Shown here: one piece after another, positions 36,000 to 45,634 of the stretch
How the letters are laid out: every line of letters begins with the position of its first letter
How positions within the stretch are numbered: position 1 is the first letter of the stretch
Assembly: GCA_016930635.1 (NCBI GenBank)
Contig: JAFGGI010000013.1
Span: forward strand, 1-57,249
DNA from: Sedimentisphaerales bacterium
GTDB lineage: Bacteria; Planctomycetota; Phycisphaerae; Sedimentisphaerales; UBA12454
DNA: 57,249 nt
Direction of reading: 5' to 3'
Translations under genes and position numbers: made by a program
The notes under the pieces: generated by a model
The model's input: only the letters and a program-made list of their open reading frames with translations
Databases searched by the model: none
Told to the model about the DNA's origin: nothing

Positions 36000-37166
36000 A
36001 TGGATAAAATCTGCATTTTGTCATCAGTACCGGTTACCCTGAAAAGTTTTTACAGTATACTGGTCAATCGCCTTAAAGAAGCTGGGTTTAAAGTTATTTT
36101 AATCTCTTCGGACGCATCTGAATTGAATCGATTGGGAGCTAAACTGGATTGCGAAGTGTTTGCAACGCCAATATTGCGTCGAATATCTCCCCTTAAAGAT
36201 ATTTTGACGATACTTAGACTGTGGCGATATCTCCGTGGGCAAAAAAGTGATATTATACACGCTCATACACCCAAAGGCGGATATATTGGTATGATCGCTT
36301 CGTGGCTGGCTTTTGTCCCGAACAGAGTGTATACTGTACATGGTCTTGTATTGGAAACAGCAACGGGTCTTAAGAGAAAATTACTTTGGCTTGCAGAGTG
36401 GTTGTCCTGCAGGCTTGCAACACAGGTGTTAGCAGTTAGTCCGAGCCTGAGACATTGTGTTATTGAAGAGAGGATATGTCCCGCAGACAAAATAAGAGTT
36501 TTAGGAGCTGGTACCGCCTGCGGTATAGACTTAGAGGTTTTTAAACTTAGCGCAGATCTCATCAAAAAAGGTGAAGATATTAGAAATAAATATAACATTC
36601 CGAGAGATGCCATAGTCATAGGTTTTGTAGGCAGAGTTGTTCCGGACAAAGGTATAGAGGAGCTTGTTGATGCTTTTGAATTGCTTCAAAAGGATATATC
36701 TAATGCATATCTTTTTATAATAGGTGAGCACGAAACGGTTCGTGAAGTTTTGAGTGACAGGATAAAGGCGGCTATAAATAACAATGACCATATATATAGT
36801 AATAATGGATTTATTGATGATATAACACCTTTCTATGCTGCGATGGATATTATGACATTGCCTTCTAAACGTGAAGGTTTTGGATTGACACTTGCTGAAG
36901 CATCTGCGATGGAGTTGCCGGTTATTGCAACTAAGGTTACCGGTTGTGTTGATGCGGTTGCAGATAATATCTCGGGAATACTTATAAAGCCGGGCGATGT
37001 AACAGAATTTTATAAGGTTATGTTAAAGCTTGCTGCTGATTCGGGTTTGCGGAATAAATTAGGGAAGCAGGGACGGCAGAGAGCTGAAAAACTGTTTGAT
37101 TCCGAACGGTTAATTAGTGAGCATATTCGGCTCTATAAAACAATATTGGGTAAAAACAAACCATAA
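36000..37166 (+). CDS. GT4 glycosyltransferase
   Basis: 388 aa GT-B enzyme. The N-terminal half has IIHAHTPKGGYIGMIASWLA and VYTVHGLVLE, frequent in enzymes that use undecaprenyl-linked acceptors. The donor half has GFVGRVVPDKGIEELVDAF and E-GFGLTLA-E (EX7E). The gene ends just before the formyltransferase gene. Start codon ATG with only a weak purine stretch upstream. Confidence 0.85.
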   Translation: MDKICILSSVPVTLKSFYSILVNRLKEAGFKVILISSDASELNRLGAKLDCEVFATPILRRISPLKDILTILRLWRYLRGQKSDIIHAHTPKGGYIGMIASWLAFVPNRVYTVHGLVLETATGLKRKLLWLAEWLSCRLATQVLAVSPSLRHCVIEERICPADKIRVLGAGTACGIDLEVFKLSADLIKKGEDIRNKYNIPRDAIVIGFVGRVVPDKGIEELVDAFELLQKDISNAYLFIIGEHETVREVLSDRIKAAINNNDHIYSNNGFIDDITPFYAAMDIMTLPSKREGFGLTLAEASAMELPVIATKVTGCVDAVADNISGILIKPGDVTEFYKVMLKLAADSGLRNKLGKQGRQRAEKLFDSERLISEHIRLYKTILGKNKP

Positions 37167-37182
37167 CGCACAAAGAGGCCTG

Positions 37183-38016
37183 ATGAACCTTGTGATTTTA
37201 ACAAATGATAACTTTTTTTCTTATACAGTTTTAGAGCCTTTTCTAAAATCCCGGAAGAATGATATAAAACTGGTCATTTTTTCTTCGGCTTTAATCGGCA
37301 AAAAAGGAACAATTGCATCAATTAGATGGTCAATACAGAACACGGGATTACGACATACGGTTTTTAAATTATCGGTATATGGGATTTTCAAATTTATGAA
37401 GATTCTTTGCAGAGCTCTGCCTTTTATCAAAAATAATTATTCTTCATTTTTATGGGTCATTAAAAACAAGGTGCCATATCTGATATCGCCCAATATAAAT
37501 TCTGAAGAGGCAGTAAATAAAATAATCGAAGTAAATCCTGACTTGATTATATCTGTTAGTATGAATCAAATAGTGAAAAAGCAGATTCTTGAAATGCCGC
37601 CTATGCGGTGTATCAATGTCCATTGTGCACCTTTGCCTAAATATGCCGGGATGAGTCCGTATGTATGGGCCCTGGCCAATAATGAAGACCATTCTGCTGC
37701 CACGATTCATTATATGGAAGAAGGTCTTGACGAAGGTGATATAATAGTTCAGGAAAAAGTAAGTATAAGTAAAAATGATTCTGCTTTTTCTCTTTTTTAC
37801 AGATGTTGCCTTAAGGCGTCAGAGCAGCTGCTCAAAGTTGTCGAACAAATAGAAGATGGTACTGTCACAAGTTATAGTCAGGATTTGGAGGCAAAAACAT
37901 ACTTTTCATGGCCGACAAAAGAATGTATTATAAACCTTCGCAAGAACGGCTATCGTTTGGCAACTATTAAAGATTTTATTCTTGCAATATTAGGGCAAAA
38001 ACCAGGAGTTATATAA
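37183..38016 (+). CDS. sugar N-formyltransferase (methionyl-tRNA formyltransferase-like)
   Basis: 277 aa from the ATG at 37183 (AGAGG upstream); a longer frame overlaps the previous gene and is unlikely. The formyl_trans_N fold has catalytic N145 and H147 in INVHCAPLP and D186 in GLDEGD, the N-H-D triad. The usual HxSLLP is altered to HCAPLP. A C-terminal extension of about 60 residues is unlike tRNA formyltransferases. In polysaccharide loci such enzymes formylate amino sugars with N10-formyl-tetrahydrofolate. An aminated sugar acceptor is therefore predicted. Confidence 0.72.
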   Translation: MNLVILTNDNFFSYTVLEPFLKSRKNDIKLVIFSSALIGKKGTIASIRWSIQNTGLRHTVFKLSVYGIFKFMKILCRALPFIKNNYSSFLWVIKNKVPYLISPNINSEEAVNKIIEVNPDLIISVSMNQIVKKQILEMPPMRCINVHCAPLPKYAGMSPYVWALANNEDHSAATIHYMEEGLDEGDIIVQEKVSISKNDSAFSLFYRCCLKASEQLLKVVEQIEDGTVTSYSQDLEAKTYFSWPTKECIINLRKNGYRLATIKDFILAILGQKPGVI

Positions 38017-38076
38017 TATAAATGAGTGGAGATATAACACAAATAGAAGGTATATAGATTTGTTAGAGCGGTAATT

Positions 38077-39120
38077 ATGAACAAAAAAAGTAGAAATATT
38101 ATTATTGCTGCGGTGGCTATAGGCGTTTTTGTCTTCTTTATGATATTGATTAATATGAAAAGCGAACTGGCTCGTCAGCTTCAGGGGCCGATAGAAGGAA
38201 CAGAAAAAGTTTTTACGATAAATGATAAACTTTTTGTTGTTTCAAAAAGGAAGCATGTTTTTACCTGGCAATGGAGTGATTTGTCTATTTGGCCGACGGT
38301 TGCTAAACTGACAGCGACAACGATAGTACCGTTCACTAACGATAGAATAGTTTATTATTCTGCCAGTGGCCCGAACAGACTTTTACTAACTGATTTAAAA
38401 GCAACAAAAGAACTTGGCGGGTTGCCTCTGCCCTATGGGTCAAAATGTGAAAAGGTTATAGTATCATCTGATGGCAGGTTCGGTTTGGCTTCGATGCTTG
38501 TCAATAAAGGTATGCAGGAAAATGTGTTTAAACTGGCAGTATTCGATCATGACTTCAAGGAATTATTTTACGTATTCCAAAAAGATACCGCTTCGGAAGA
38601 TTTTTTATTGTATGATTTTGCCGTAACGGGCTCAGACGGCCTCGTAGCCGGTGCAGGAGAGAAAGATAATGCCTGGGTGTTTATTTCAGATGTGAATAGT
38701 CAGGAAGTATTATGGGAAAAAACTTTTGATGAATATGGCGGTTTTACTTCTGTTGAGTTTTCGCCAAACGGAAAACAGCTTTTTGCTGCTGAAAAAGTTC
38801 GCCATATACTTATGTTTGATGCCCCAAGCGGTCAATTGTTGAAAACATTTGTTATGAATGAATATCGAACTCCTGCTCATCAAAAACAGAACATATCAGC
38901 CATTGCCATAAGTCCGGATGGTAAGATTCTGGCTGCTGATACCGAACCAGCCGGGATAGTATGGTTTTGGGAGATATCTTCAGGTGAAAAAATAGGTCAG
39001 ATATATGCGAGTGAATTGACGGTTTCGGATATTGCATTTTCGCCGGATTCAAAATATCTTGCTACGGGCTGTTTAGTCAGCCCGGAAATCAAAATTTGGA
39101 AAGTCCCACATAAGGAGTAA
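38077..39120 (+). CDS. membrane-anchored WD40-like protein
   Basis: 347 aa. One N-terminal membrane anchor (about 8-26, [18 protein letters not shown]) is followed by a beta-propeller. WD40-like segments are clear in the second half: [42 protein letters not shown] and [16 protein letters not shown]. The propeller should lie outside the cytoplasm. No enzyme motifs are seen. It may organise polysaccharide enzymes at the membrane, which is only an inference from position. AGAGCGG precedes the start. Confidence 0.65.
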   Translation: MNKKSRNIIIAAVAIGVFVFFMILINMKSELARQLQGPIEGTEKVFTINDKLFVVSKRKHVFTWQWSDLSIWPTVAKLTATTIVPFTNDRIVYYSASGPNRLLLTDLKATKELGGLPLPYGSKCEKVIVSSDGRFGLASMLVNKGMQENVFKLAVFDHDFKELFYVFQKDTASEDFLLYDFAVTGSDGLVAGAGEKDNAWVFISDVNSQEVLWEKTFDEYGGFTSVEFSPNGKQLFAAEKVRHILMFDAPSGQLLKTFVMNEYRTPAHQKQNISAIAISPDGKILAADTEPAGIVWFWEISSGEKIGQIYASELTVSDIAFSPDSKYLATGCLVSPEIKIWKVPHKE

Positions 39121-39133
39121 TTGGAAGAAAATT

Positions 39134-40687
39134 ATGTCACAAAAAACTGCGATAATAGTTGGTGCAGGCCCGGCAGGTCTTACAGCTGCCTTTGAGCTTC
39201 TAAATAAAACTGATATTAAACCGATAGTTTTTGAGAAAAGCGGTGATATTGGCGGTATATCTAAAACCGTCAACTATAAGGGTAACCGTATAGATATCGG
39301 CGGCCATAGGTTTTTTTCAAAATCAGACAGGGTAATGAATTTCTGGCTGAATATAATGCCCCTGCAGAAAGAGCAGTCAGAAGGTGATAATGTGATGCTG
39401 CTGCGCAGCAGAATATCGAGAATCTTTTTTATGCGAAAATTCTTTGATTATCCTATATCGCTTACTATTAAAACGGTTTTAAATCTGGGCCTGTTTAGAA
39501 CTTTTATAATAGGTATAAGTTATATCAAGGCGAGGATTTTTAAGATAAAAGAAGAAAAGTCGCTCGAGGATTTTTTAATTAATCGATTTGGCAAAGAGCT
39601 TTATAAAACATTTTTCAAAGACTATACAGAAAAAGTCTGGGGCGTAAGCTGTGATAAGATCCAGCCGGAGTGGGGAGCCCAGAGGATCAAAGGCCTTTCT
39701 ATAGCAAGGGCAATTAAACATGCCATTAAAGCAGCTATTCGCAGAGACTCATCAATAGGTCAAAAAGAAATAGAAACAAGTCTTATTACGCAGTTTTTAT
39801 ATCCCAAATTTGGGCCCGGCCAATTATGGGAAAAAGTTGCAGAGATTATAGAATCAAAGGGTGGTCAAATACATTTACACCATAAGGTGGTAGGTTTAGA
39901 ACATCAGGATGGTAAAATTACATCTTTAAAAGTTGTAAATGAAAATAATGAACAAAAAACCTTTAATGCTGATATGGTTTTTTCGACTATGCCTGTAAAG
40001 GATTTAATCGAAGCTATGGGACAGGATGTTCCCGGAGATGTTAAAGAAATTGCGGCCGATTTGTGTTATCGTGATTTTATTACAGTCGGATTATTGGTTA
40101 AAAAACTTAAAATAGAAAATGATACTGATGTTAAAACGACAAATGATATTGTGCCTGACAATTGGATTTATATTCAGGAAAGGGATGTTAAAATCGGCAG
40201 ACTCCAGGTGTTCAATAACTGGAGCCCATATATGGTCGCTGATAAAAATACTGTATGGCTTGGCCTTGAATATTTCTGTAATGAAGGTGATAAACTCTGG
40301 GATATGCCTGACGAGCAGTTTAAAACAATGGCAGCCTCAGAATTAGACAAGATCGGGATAATAGATAAGGAAGATGTTCTTGATAGCGTAGTGATAAGAG
40401 TTGAAAAGACCTATCCTGCTTATTTTGGCAGCTATATTCACTTTGATATCGTCAGGAATTATACAGATGCTTTTGAGAATCTTTTTTTGATTGGTCGCAA
40501 TGGCATGCACCGCTATAATAATCAGGATCATTCTATGCTTACAGCTATGGAGGCCGTTGGGAATATCATCAAAGGAGTAAAAAGTAAAAATAATATCTGG
40601 CAGGTAAACAGTGAAGAAGACTATCATGAAACGAAAATAACCGCAGTGGAAAATTTGACAGATGCTTACACTGCTGAAAGAGAGTAA
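39134..40687 (+). CDS. FAD-dependent oxidoreductase, UDP-galactopyranose mutase-like
   Basis: 517 aa. The dinucleotide-binding motif is [15 protein letters not shown] near the N-terminus, followed by IGGISKT and [11 protein letters not shown], typical of the amine-oxidase/UGM-like group often seen in polysaccharide loci. [13 protein letters not shown] near the C-terminus closes the FAD site. A true UDP-galactopyranose mutase is smaller (about 370-400 aa), so another sugar-nucleotide or lipid redox reaction is possible. The end of the gene leads straight into the GT39 gene. Confidence 0.7.
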   Translation: MSQKTAIIVGAGPAGLTAAFELLNKTDIKPIVFEKSGDIGGISKTVNYKGNRIDIGGHRFFSKSDRVMNFWLNIMPLQKEQSEGDNVMLLRSRISRIFFMRKFFDYPISLTIKTVLNLGLFRTFIIGISYIKARIFKIKEEKSLEDFLINRFGKELYKTFFKDYTEKVWGVSCDKIQPEWGAQRIKGLSIARAIKHAIKAAIRRDSSIGQKEIETSLITQFLYPKFGPGQLWEKVAEIIESKGGQIHLHHKVVGLEHQDGKITSLKVVNENNEQKTFNADMVFSTMPVKDLIEAMGQDVPGDVKEIAADLCYRDFITVGLLVKKLKIENDTDVKTTNDIVPDNWIYIQERDVKIGRLQVFNNWSPYMVADKNTVWLGLEYFCNEGDKLWDMPDEQFKTMAASELDKIGIIDKEDVLDSVVIRVEKTYPAYFGSYIHFDIVRNYTDAFENLFLIGRNGMHRYNNQDHSMLTAMEAVGNIIKGVKSKNNIWQVNSEEDYHETKITAVENLTDAYTAERE

Positions 40688-40697
40688 AGTTTTGGAT

Positions 40698-42008
40698 ATG
40701 ATAAAGAATTTAGCAAGGATTATACCCCAAAAAGACAGCCGCGTTTTCTGGCTGTCCTTTTTTTTATGCCTTTTCTTTTGCGGTCTTATCCTTTTTGTTG
40801 TCTCTCCAATTACAGGTTTAAGCAAGAATTTTGGAGCGGACAACGATGGTTATATCCAGCTTGCCAGAAGCATTGTTAAGGGTGATGGGTATGTTTTTGA
40901 ACAGGGCGGGCCTAAAGTTTTTCATCGTCCGCCGTTATATCCGGTGTTTTTGCTGCCGGCAGCGATTTTTCCGGAGAATCTGCAGCGGTATATAATTGTT
41001 ATTCTGCAAAGCGTACTGGTTGGTTTTGTTGGAATGTTCATTTTTAAGATGGCCAAAAAATTATATAATCAGAATGTTGCCGTGATTGCTTTAGTGCTTT
41101 TTCTTGTCAATCCCTGGGTTTACTGGAACGCTAAGAATCCAATGACGCCTATCTTACAGATGTTTCTGTACTTGATTTTTTCTTATCTTGCGATGATTGA
41201 GTTATCCGGCCAGACGGATTCCAGGCCTTTAAGACAAGGTCTTATCATTGGAGTCGCTGGTGCAGCATTATCACTTACGCACGCAGCGATGTTACCGGTA
41301 GTTCTGATGTTTATTGCGGTTTTATTTGTTATATCTTTCTTTAAACATAGAAAAAATTTACTAAAGCCGTTTATAGCTGTAATAACTCTGATTTGCTTTA
41401 TTGCTCCCTGGACTTATAGAAATTGGACTGCTTTTGGCGAATTTTTACCGGTGTCAGGCGGAGGAGGTCTGGCATATTTTAACGGCAATGTACATTGGGA
41501 TTTCGTTGAAGACCAGCCGCAGAAACGGGGAGAAAGCTATATTGATGCTTCCTTACGGGTTATGGGAATTGATGGAACAGAAAAAACTGTTACACACTGG
41601 AAAGGTTTTAGGAAGATAGAAGATGAGAATCTTGCCAATGAAAAAATGACCGAGCACATAAAAAACCATCCGGAGTTATTTATAAAAAAAGCTGTTTTTA
41701 ATGCAGTAGAATATTATTTTCCCGTATTTACAAAACACTTTCTTGCGGTAAAGTCGGTAACTGTGGAGCAATGGGCATTAAGCATCTTTCATCTTTTCTT
41801 ATGGATACTGACGGTGATAGGAGTATTGTATTATTGGCGTTCCAGTATACTATTATTGGCAGGAATATTTTTTTATTCGATCTGGTATTTTCCATTTGCC
41901 ACTTTCATCGGGCACTCGCTTTATACTATGGGTACAATACCATTTCTCTGTATTCTGGCGGCATCAGGATTAGTATGCTTTTTTAAAGAAAAGCAGTATG
42001 CACATTAA
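40698..42008 (+). CDS. GT39-type membrane glycosyltransferase (ArnT-like)
   Basis: 436 aa from the ATG at 40698; an ATG at 40662 would overlap the previous gene. About ten membrane segments, with a first periplasmic loop carrying ADNDGYIQLARSI, whose acidic residues match the GT39/PMT catalytic Asp. It would use a polyprenyl-phosphate sugar outside the membrane. It is the last gene of the plus-strand run and converges on the WecA-like gene six bases further on. An intrinsic-terminator-like hairpin lies inside its first 70 bases. Confidence 0.7.
   Translation: MIKNLARIIPQKDSRVFWLSFFLCLFFCGLILFVVSPITGLSKNFGADNDGYIQLARSIVKGDGYVFEQGGPKVFHRPPLYPVFLLPAAIFPENLQRYIIVILQSVLVGFVGMFIFKMAKKLYNQNVAVIALVLFLVNPWVYWNAKNPMTPILQMFLYLIFSYLAMIELSGQTDSRPLRQGLIIGVAGAALSLTHAAMLPVVLMFIAVLFVISFFKHRKNLLKPFIAVITLICFIAPWTYRNWTAFGEFLPVSGGGGLAYFNGNVHWDFVEDQPQKRGESYIDASLRVMGIDGTEKTVTHWKGFRKIEDENLANEKMTEHIKNHPELFIKKAVFNAVEYYFPVFTKHFLAVKSVTVEQWALSIFHLFLWILTVIGVLYYWRSSILLLAGIFFYSIWYFPFATFIGHSLYTMGTIPFLCILAASGLVCFFKEKQYAH
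40734..40765 (+). terminator. terminator-like hairpin inside the GT39 gene start
   Basis: GACAGCC (40734-40740) pairs perfectly with GGCTGTC (40750-40756) across a nine-base loop and is followed by C and eight T. This is a textbook intrinsic terminator shape, but it lies in the first codons of the GT39 gene. It may attenuate that gene or be a by-product of a hydrophobic (TTT-rich) coding stretch. Confidence 0.45.
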
Positions 42009-42014
42009 ATAAAT

Positions 42015-43178
42015 TCAGAACGAGTCTTCCTGTTGTCTCACAACTCCTCTTAAACCTTTCATTTTCAGGAATCCCTTTTTCCAGATTGTAATTGCTGAGA
42101 TTATTACAGTGACAGCAAGTATGATTGCAGCATATATGTGACTTAGAGGGCACATAAGCAGTCCTATTGCGGCATATATTTCAGCAAGCAGATAGCAAAT
42201 ACCCACGGTTTTCTTAAGTGATATCCCTCTGTCCATTAATTGATCATATATATGCCCGCGGTCTGAGACAAATAATGGTTTTTTATTCAATACTCTTCTT
42301 ACTAATGCCACAGATGTGTCAAGTATAGGCAGTCCAAAGATCATTAATGATGCCATCCACCACAGCGGTTGTCTTTCAGCGAATAATATCATCATTGCTG
42401 CCACAACGAATCCCAGGAGCATACTGCCGGCATCTCCCATAAATATTTTTGCGGGTGCTTTGTTGAAAGGCAGAAATCCCAGTGTTGCACCAACCAGCCC
42501 GAGTCCAACTATTGCGCGAACCGGATCTCCGATACTCGATAAATTCCATGTTCCCAGATGAACAGCCAAGATCAACATGCCAATAGTGATGATAGAAGTT
42601 ACCCCTGCGCATAATCCGTCAAGACCGTCAATTAAATTCAGTGAATTTGTGGCTCCTAATACAAAGATTATTACTATTGGAACTCCTAATATTGCTTCTA
42701 ATATTTCCGGCAGTTCAAACCCGAGCTGAACACAGATAATATTAAGATTCGGCCTGATTCCGACTGCCAACAGGATGATAGCCGCTGCCATCTGGCCGGC
42801 TATTTTCTGAGAAGGTTTGATGTCAAGCAGATCATCAATTAATCCGACAAAACATGCTACGGTTGCACCGGTTAATATACCTATGAGTAGCTTAAGGTAT
42901 AATTTAAACATTCCGGTCTGTTCGAGTAAAGCTATTCCTGTGACGATACCAGCAGTAAATCCTAAAAGAATTCCCAAACCTCCAAGATATGCTATTGGCT
43001 GAGTATGTGTTTTTACCTCACCATCAGGTTTGTCCACCGCACCGAATTTAAGAGCGATTTTTTTACACAACCACGTACCAGGTAACGCTGCAACAAATGA
43101 GAATATTAGTACCGGCCAAAATGGCAATATCCAATTAATATCCTTATATGGCCCGATAACGATAATTTCCGCAAGCAC
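42015..43178 (-). CDS. MraY/WecA-like polyprenyl-phosphate sugar-1-phosphate transferase
   Basis: 387 aa, about 11 membrane segments. The family motifs are present in order: LGGLGILLGF, DDLLDIKPSQK (acidic pair), NSLNLIDGLDGLCAG and FMGDAGSMLLGF. It attaches GlcNAc-1-P or a related sugar phosphate to undecaprenyl phosphate. The start is a GTG at 43178 with GGAG nine bases upstream. It is transcribed with the ATP-grasp gene, whose stop lies three bases upstream. It is one of two initiating enzymes in this locus. Confidence 0.88.
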   Translation of the reverse strand: MLAEIIVIGPYKDINWILPFWPVLIFSFVAALPGTWLCKKIALKFGAVDKPDGEVKTHTQPIAYLGGLGILLGFTAGIVTGIALLEQTGMFKLYLKLLIGILTGATVACFVGLIDDLLDIKPSQKIAGQMAAAIILLAVGIRPNLNIICVQLGFELPEILEAILGVPIVIIFVLGATNSLNLIDGLDGLCAGVTSIITIGMLILAVHLGTWNLSSIGDPVRAIVGLGLVGATLGFLPFNKAPAKIFMGDAGSMLLGFVVAAMMILFAERQPLWWMASLMIFGLPILDTSVALVRRVLNKKPLFVSDRGHIYDQLMDRGISLKKTVGICYLLAEIYAAIGLLMCPLSHIYAAIILAVTVIISAITIWKKGFLKMKGLRGVVRQQEDSF

Positions 43179-43181
43179 TGC

Positions 43182-44186
43182 TTAATCTCCATAGGATTTT
43201 AGCCAAACTTCTGCGTCGTATCGCAACATGGTTAAATTATCTTTAAAGCCGTCGAATTTAATTTGCGGCTTTTTACCAATAAGTTGTGACAAAATCCATT
43301 TTGGAAAATTTGCTCCAGCTTTGATACTTAAAGGTGCCCCTCCGCCGAAACGCGGGTTTATCTCGACAAATTTTATATTTTGTTCTTGTGTAAGTATTAA
43401 TTGAATGGTGATAATGCCCGGACCAGCTTGCAGGGTCTTAGCCAGTTTTGCGGTTTCTTCCATTATCTTTTTGTTTTTAACAGTTTGCCCTTTACTTACT
43501 TCGCCTGAGCGCACTTCAAGCCTTTTTCTTGGTACTACACAGCGAACCTGGTATTCAAAGTCAATGAAGCAATCACAGGTATATTCGAAGCCTTTGATAA
43601 ATTCCTGAACAATACAGTTTGGAATACTATTTGCATAAAAGGCGAGCTCTTTGCGATTTCTTACCACAGCAGTTCCTCTGCTTGCGTAGCCGTCCCAGGG
43701 CTTGAGAAAACAGGGGTATTTAAGTGACTTTTTCGCTATAGCCTGGGGAGCTGTCATGGTTTGGGGAGTATCAAAATTATGTTTTTTTAAAAATTTGAAA
43801 GTTTCTCGTTTATCCTGACAAATGCCGACAACTTCCGGCGAAGAAACCAGAACTTTACATCCGTACTCGGCAAACTTGTCTTTGTTCAGGGCCAGCTCTT
43901 TTAAATCAAGGTCCACTGTAGGCACGAGCACCTTCACATTATTTTTACGTACAATCTGTAAAAGCTGATTTATATACTTTTGATGGCTGACAGGGTCGAC
44001 GATAAATTTCTTATCACACAGTTGAAAGGCAGAGCTGAATACCGTCTGTTCTGTGCCGAAGAACTGGCATTTCAGATGGAGTTCTTTAGCAGCTTTTTTG
44101 AAGCTGTTTAAGAGCGAGACTCTTCTGCCGATGCAGGTAAACAAAATATTAAATTGCTTGCAATTTGATTTTTCGCACTTTACCAT
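43182..44186 (-). CDS. ATP-grasp ligase-like protein
   Basis: 334 aa from the ATG at 44186; a TTG five codons upstream is less likely. The fold is visible as a preATP-grasp domain (ILFTCIGRRVSLLNSFKKA), the ATP loop PCFLKPWDGYASRGTAVV, and the metal-binding EINPRFGGGAPLS. Close relatives are carbamoyl-phosphate-synthase-like ATP-grasp proteins. It should join a carboxylate to an amine using ATP, possibly an amino acid to a sugar. It is divergent from the HAD phosphatase gene and co-directional with the WecA-like gene. Confidence 0.8.
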   Translation of the reverse strand: MVKCEKSNCKQFNILFTCIGRRVSLLNSFKKAAKELHLKCQFFGTEQTVFSSAFQLCDKKFIVDPVSHQKYINQLLQIVRKNNVKVLVPTVDLDLKELALNKDKFAEYGCKVLVSSPEVVGICQDKRETFKFLKKHNFDTPQTMTAPQAIAKKSLKYPCFLKPWDGYASRGTAVVRNRKELAFYANSIPNCIVQEFIKGFEYTCDCFIDFEYQVRCVVPRKRLEVRSGEVSKGQTVKNKKIMEETAKLAKTLQAGPGIITIQLILTQEQNIKFVEINPRFGGGAPLSIKAGANFPKWILSQLIGKKPQIKFDGFKDNLTMLRYDAEVWLKSYGD

Positions 44187-44301
44187 AACTTGTAGTACCA
44201 AAAATAGTTAGTAGAATTTTAACCGATTAAAGGGCATTTGTCCAGACAATTATATTGATGAACGCACACATATATTTTTGGCATTTTGGCAGGGTTTGCA
44301 A

Positions 44302-44991
44302 GTGATAAAAAGTATAGCTTTTGATATGGATGATACTCTCTATGACGAGATAGATTACTACAAGAGTGGTTTTAGGGTGGTTGCCGAGCAAATAAGCAGT
44401 GATTTTGGATTAAATAGCAGGCAAGTGTGTGACAATATCTGGCGGGTTTTTAACCTTGGCAACCGTAAAACTACCTTCAATACGGTTTTGGAAGAATTCA
44501 GTGTTGCCTTTGATATGGAATACATAAAAAAGCTGGTGGACGTACTTCGTGGTCATAGGCCAGATATAGCTCTTCCGCCGACAAGCAGGACAGTTCTGGA
44601 GGAATTAAAAAGCCGTTACAAAATGGGCCTTATTACCAATGGTTATTTACCTGCTCAGGAACTAAAGGTAGAAGTTCTTGGCCTTAAAGTGTTTTTTGAT
44701 TGTATTATATATACAGAAAAGCTCGGCAGAGAGTATTGGAAACCTTCACCCGTTGGTTTTGAAAAACTGCTGGAAGGACTTGATACTGTTGCCAAGCAGT
44801 GTGTTTATGTTGGTGATAACCTTGAAAATGATTTTATATCGTCTAATAAAATAGGATTTAAAACTATTAGGATTATCCGGGAAAACAGGCTTCATGACAG
44901 CAAGGCCCGGTGCAGTGAGGCTAATGCACAATATGAAATTGACTCTATTGTAAAATTGCCTAAATTGTTAGAGGCAATCAATGACATATAA
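44302..44991 (+). CDS. HAD-superfamily hydrolase
   Basis: 229 aa from a GTG (44302) with AGGG upstream; a TTG at 44278 would add eight residues. Motif I is FDMDDTLYDE, motif II LITNGYL, then KPSPVGF (lysine) and VYVGDNLENDF (motif IV), a standard phosphatase of subclass I with an alpha-helical cap. It overlaps the next gene, a sugar transferase, by 11 bases. It could dephosphorylate a sugar precursor. Paired divergently with the ATP-grasp gene. Confidence 0.82.
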   Translation: MIKSIAFDMDDTLYDEIDYYKSGFRVVAEQISSDFGLNSRQVCDNIWRVFNLGNRKTTFNTVLEEFSVAFDMEYIKKLVDVLRGHRPDIALPPTSRTVLEELKSRYKMGLITNGYLPAQELKVEVLGLKVFFDCIIYTEKLGREYWKPSPVGFEKLLEGLDTVAKQCVYVGDNLENDFISSNKIGFKTIRIIRENRLHDSKARCSEANAQYEIDSIVKLPKLLEAINDI

Positions 44992-45610
44992 AATTATAAA
45001 AAGAGTGTTCGATATCTTGCTTACTTTACCAGCCATACTGGTATTATTACCGGTTTTTGCTATAATAATCATAATGATAAGGCTTGGCAGCAAAGGGCCG
45101 GCAATTTTTAAGCAAACCAGGGCGGGTAAAGATGGAAAGCCTTTTGTTTTTTACAAGTTCCGTACTATGAGGATTGATACAGATCCTTTTGGAGCTAGTC
45201 CTAAGTCCAGTGTAGACCCAAGGTTAACTAAAACAGGCGTTTTTCTGCGAGAGTATTCTCTGGATGAACTGCCGCAGCTTTTTAACGTATTAAAAGGTGA
45301 TATGAGCCTTATAGGTCCCAGGCCTTTATATATATCTCAAATGGAAGAATGGGATGACGAACAGAAAAAAAGACTTCTTGCAAAGCCGGGATTAAGCGGT
45401 TTAGCCCAAATTAACGGCAGGGGCGGACTTACAAGGGAGGAGAAACTGGCATTTGATGTTGAATATGTTCGTAACGCATCGATATTACTGGATATTAAAA
45501 TCATTTTTCTGACATTATGTCAGGTATTAGTTCGTAAAAGTATTTATGAAAAAAAATATTCACAAACAGAAGAAACAAGAGGGCAGAATAAAAACGGAAA
45601 TCTCTTATAA
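44981..45610 (+). CDS. PglC/WcaJ-type initiating sugar transferase
   Basis: 209 aa, one re-entrant membrane helix (about 11-33), then KFRTMR, SLDELPQLFNVLKGDMSLIGPRP written across 88-110, and KPGLSGLAQINGRG. These are the bacterial sugar-transferase motifs of monotopic phosphoglycosyltransferases. It links the first sugar phosphate to undecaprenyl phosphate. The short length, without the large N-terminal domain of WcaJ or WbaP, fits PglC-like enzymes. GAGG lies before the ATG, inside the preceding gene. Confidence 0.88.
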   Translation: MTYKIIKRVFDILLTLPAILVLLPVFAIIIIMIRLGSKGPAIFKQTRAGKDGKPFVFYKFRTMRIDTDPFGASPKSSVDPRLTKTGVFLREYSLDELPQLFNVLKGDMSLIGPRPLYISQMEEWDDEQKKRLLAKPGLSGLAQINGRGGLTREEKLAFDVEYVRNASILLDIKIIFLTLCQVLVRKSIYEKKYSQTEETRGQNKNGNLL

Positions 45611-45634
45611 AAAATAATTAATGGGACCGAAAAG

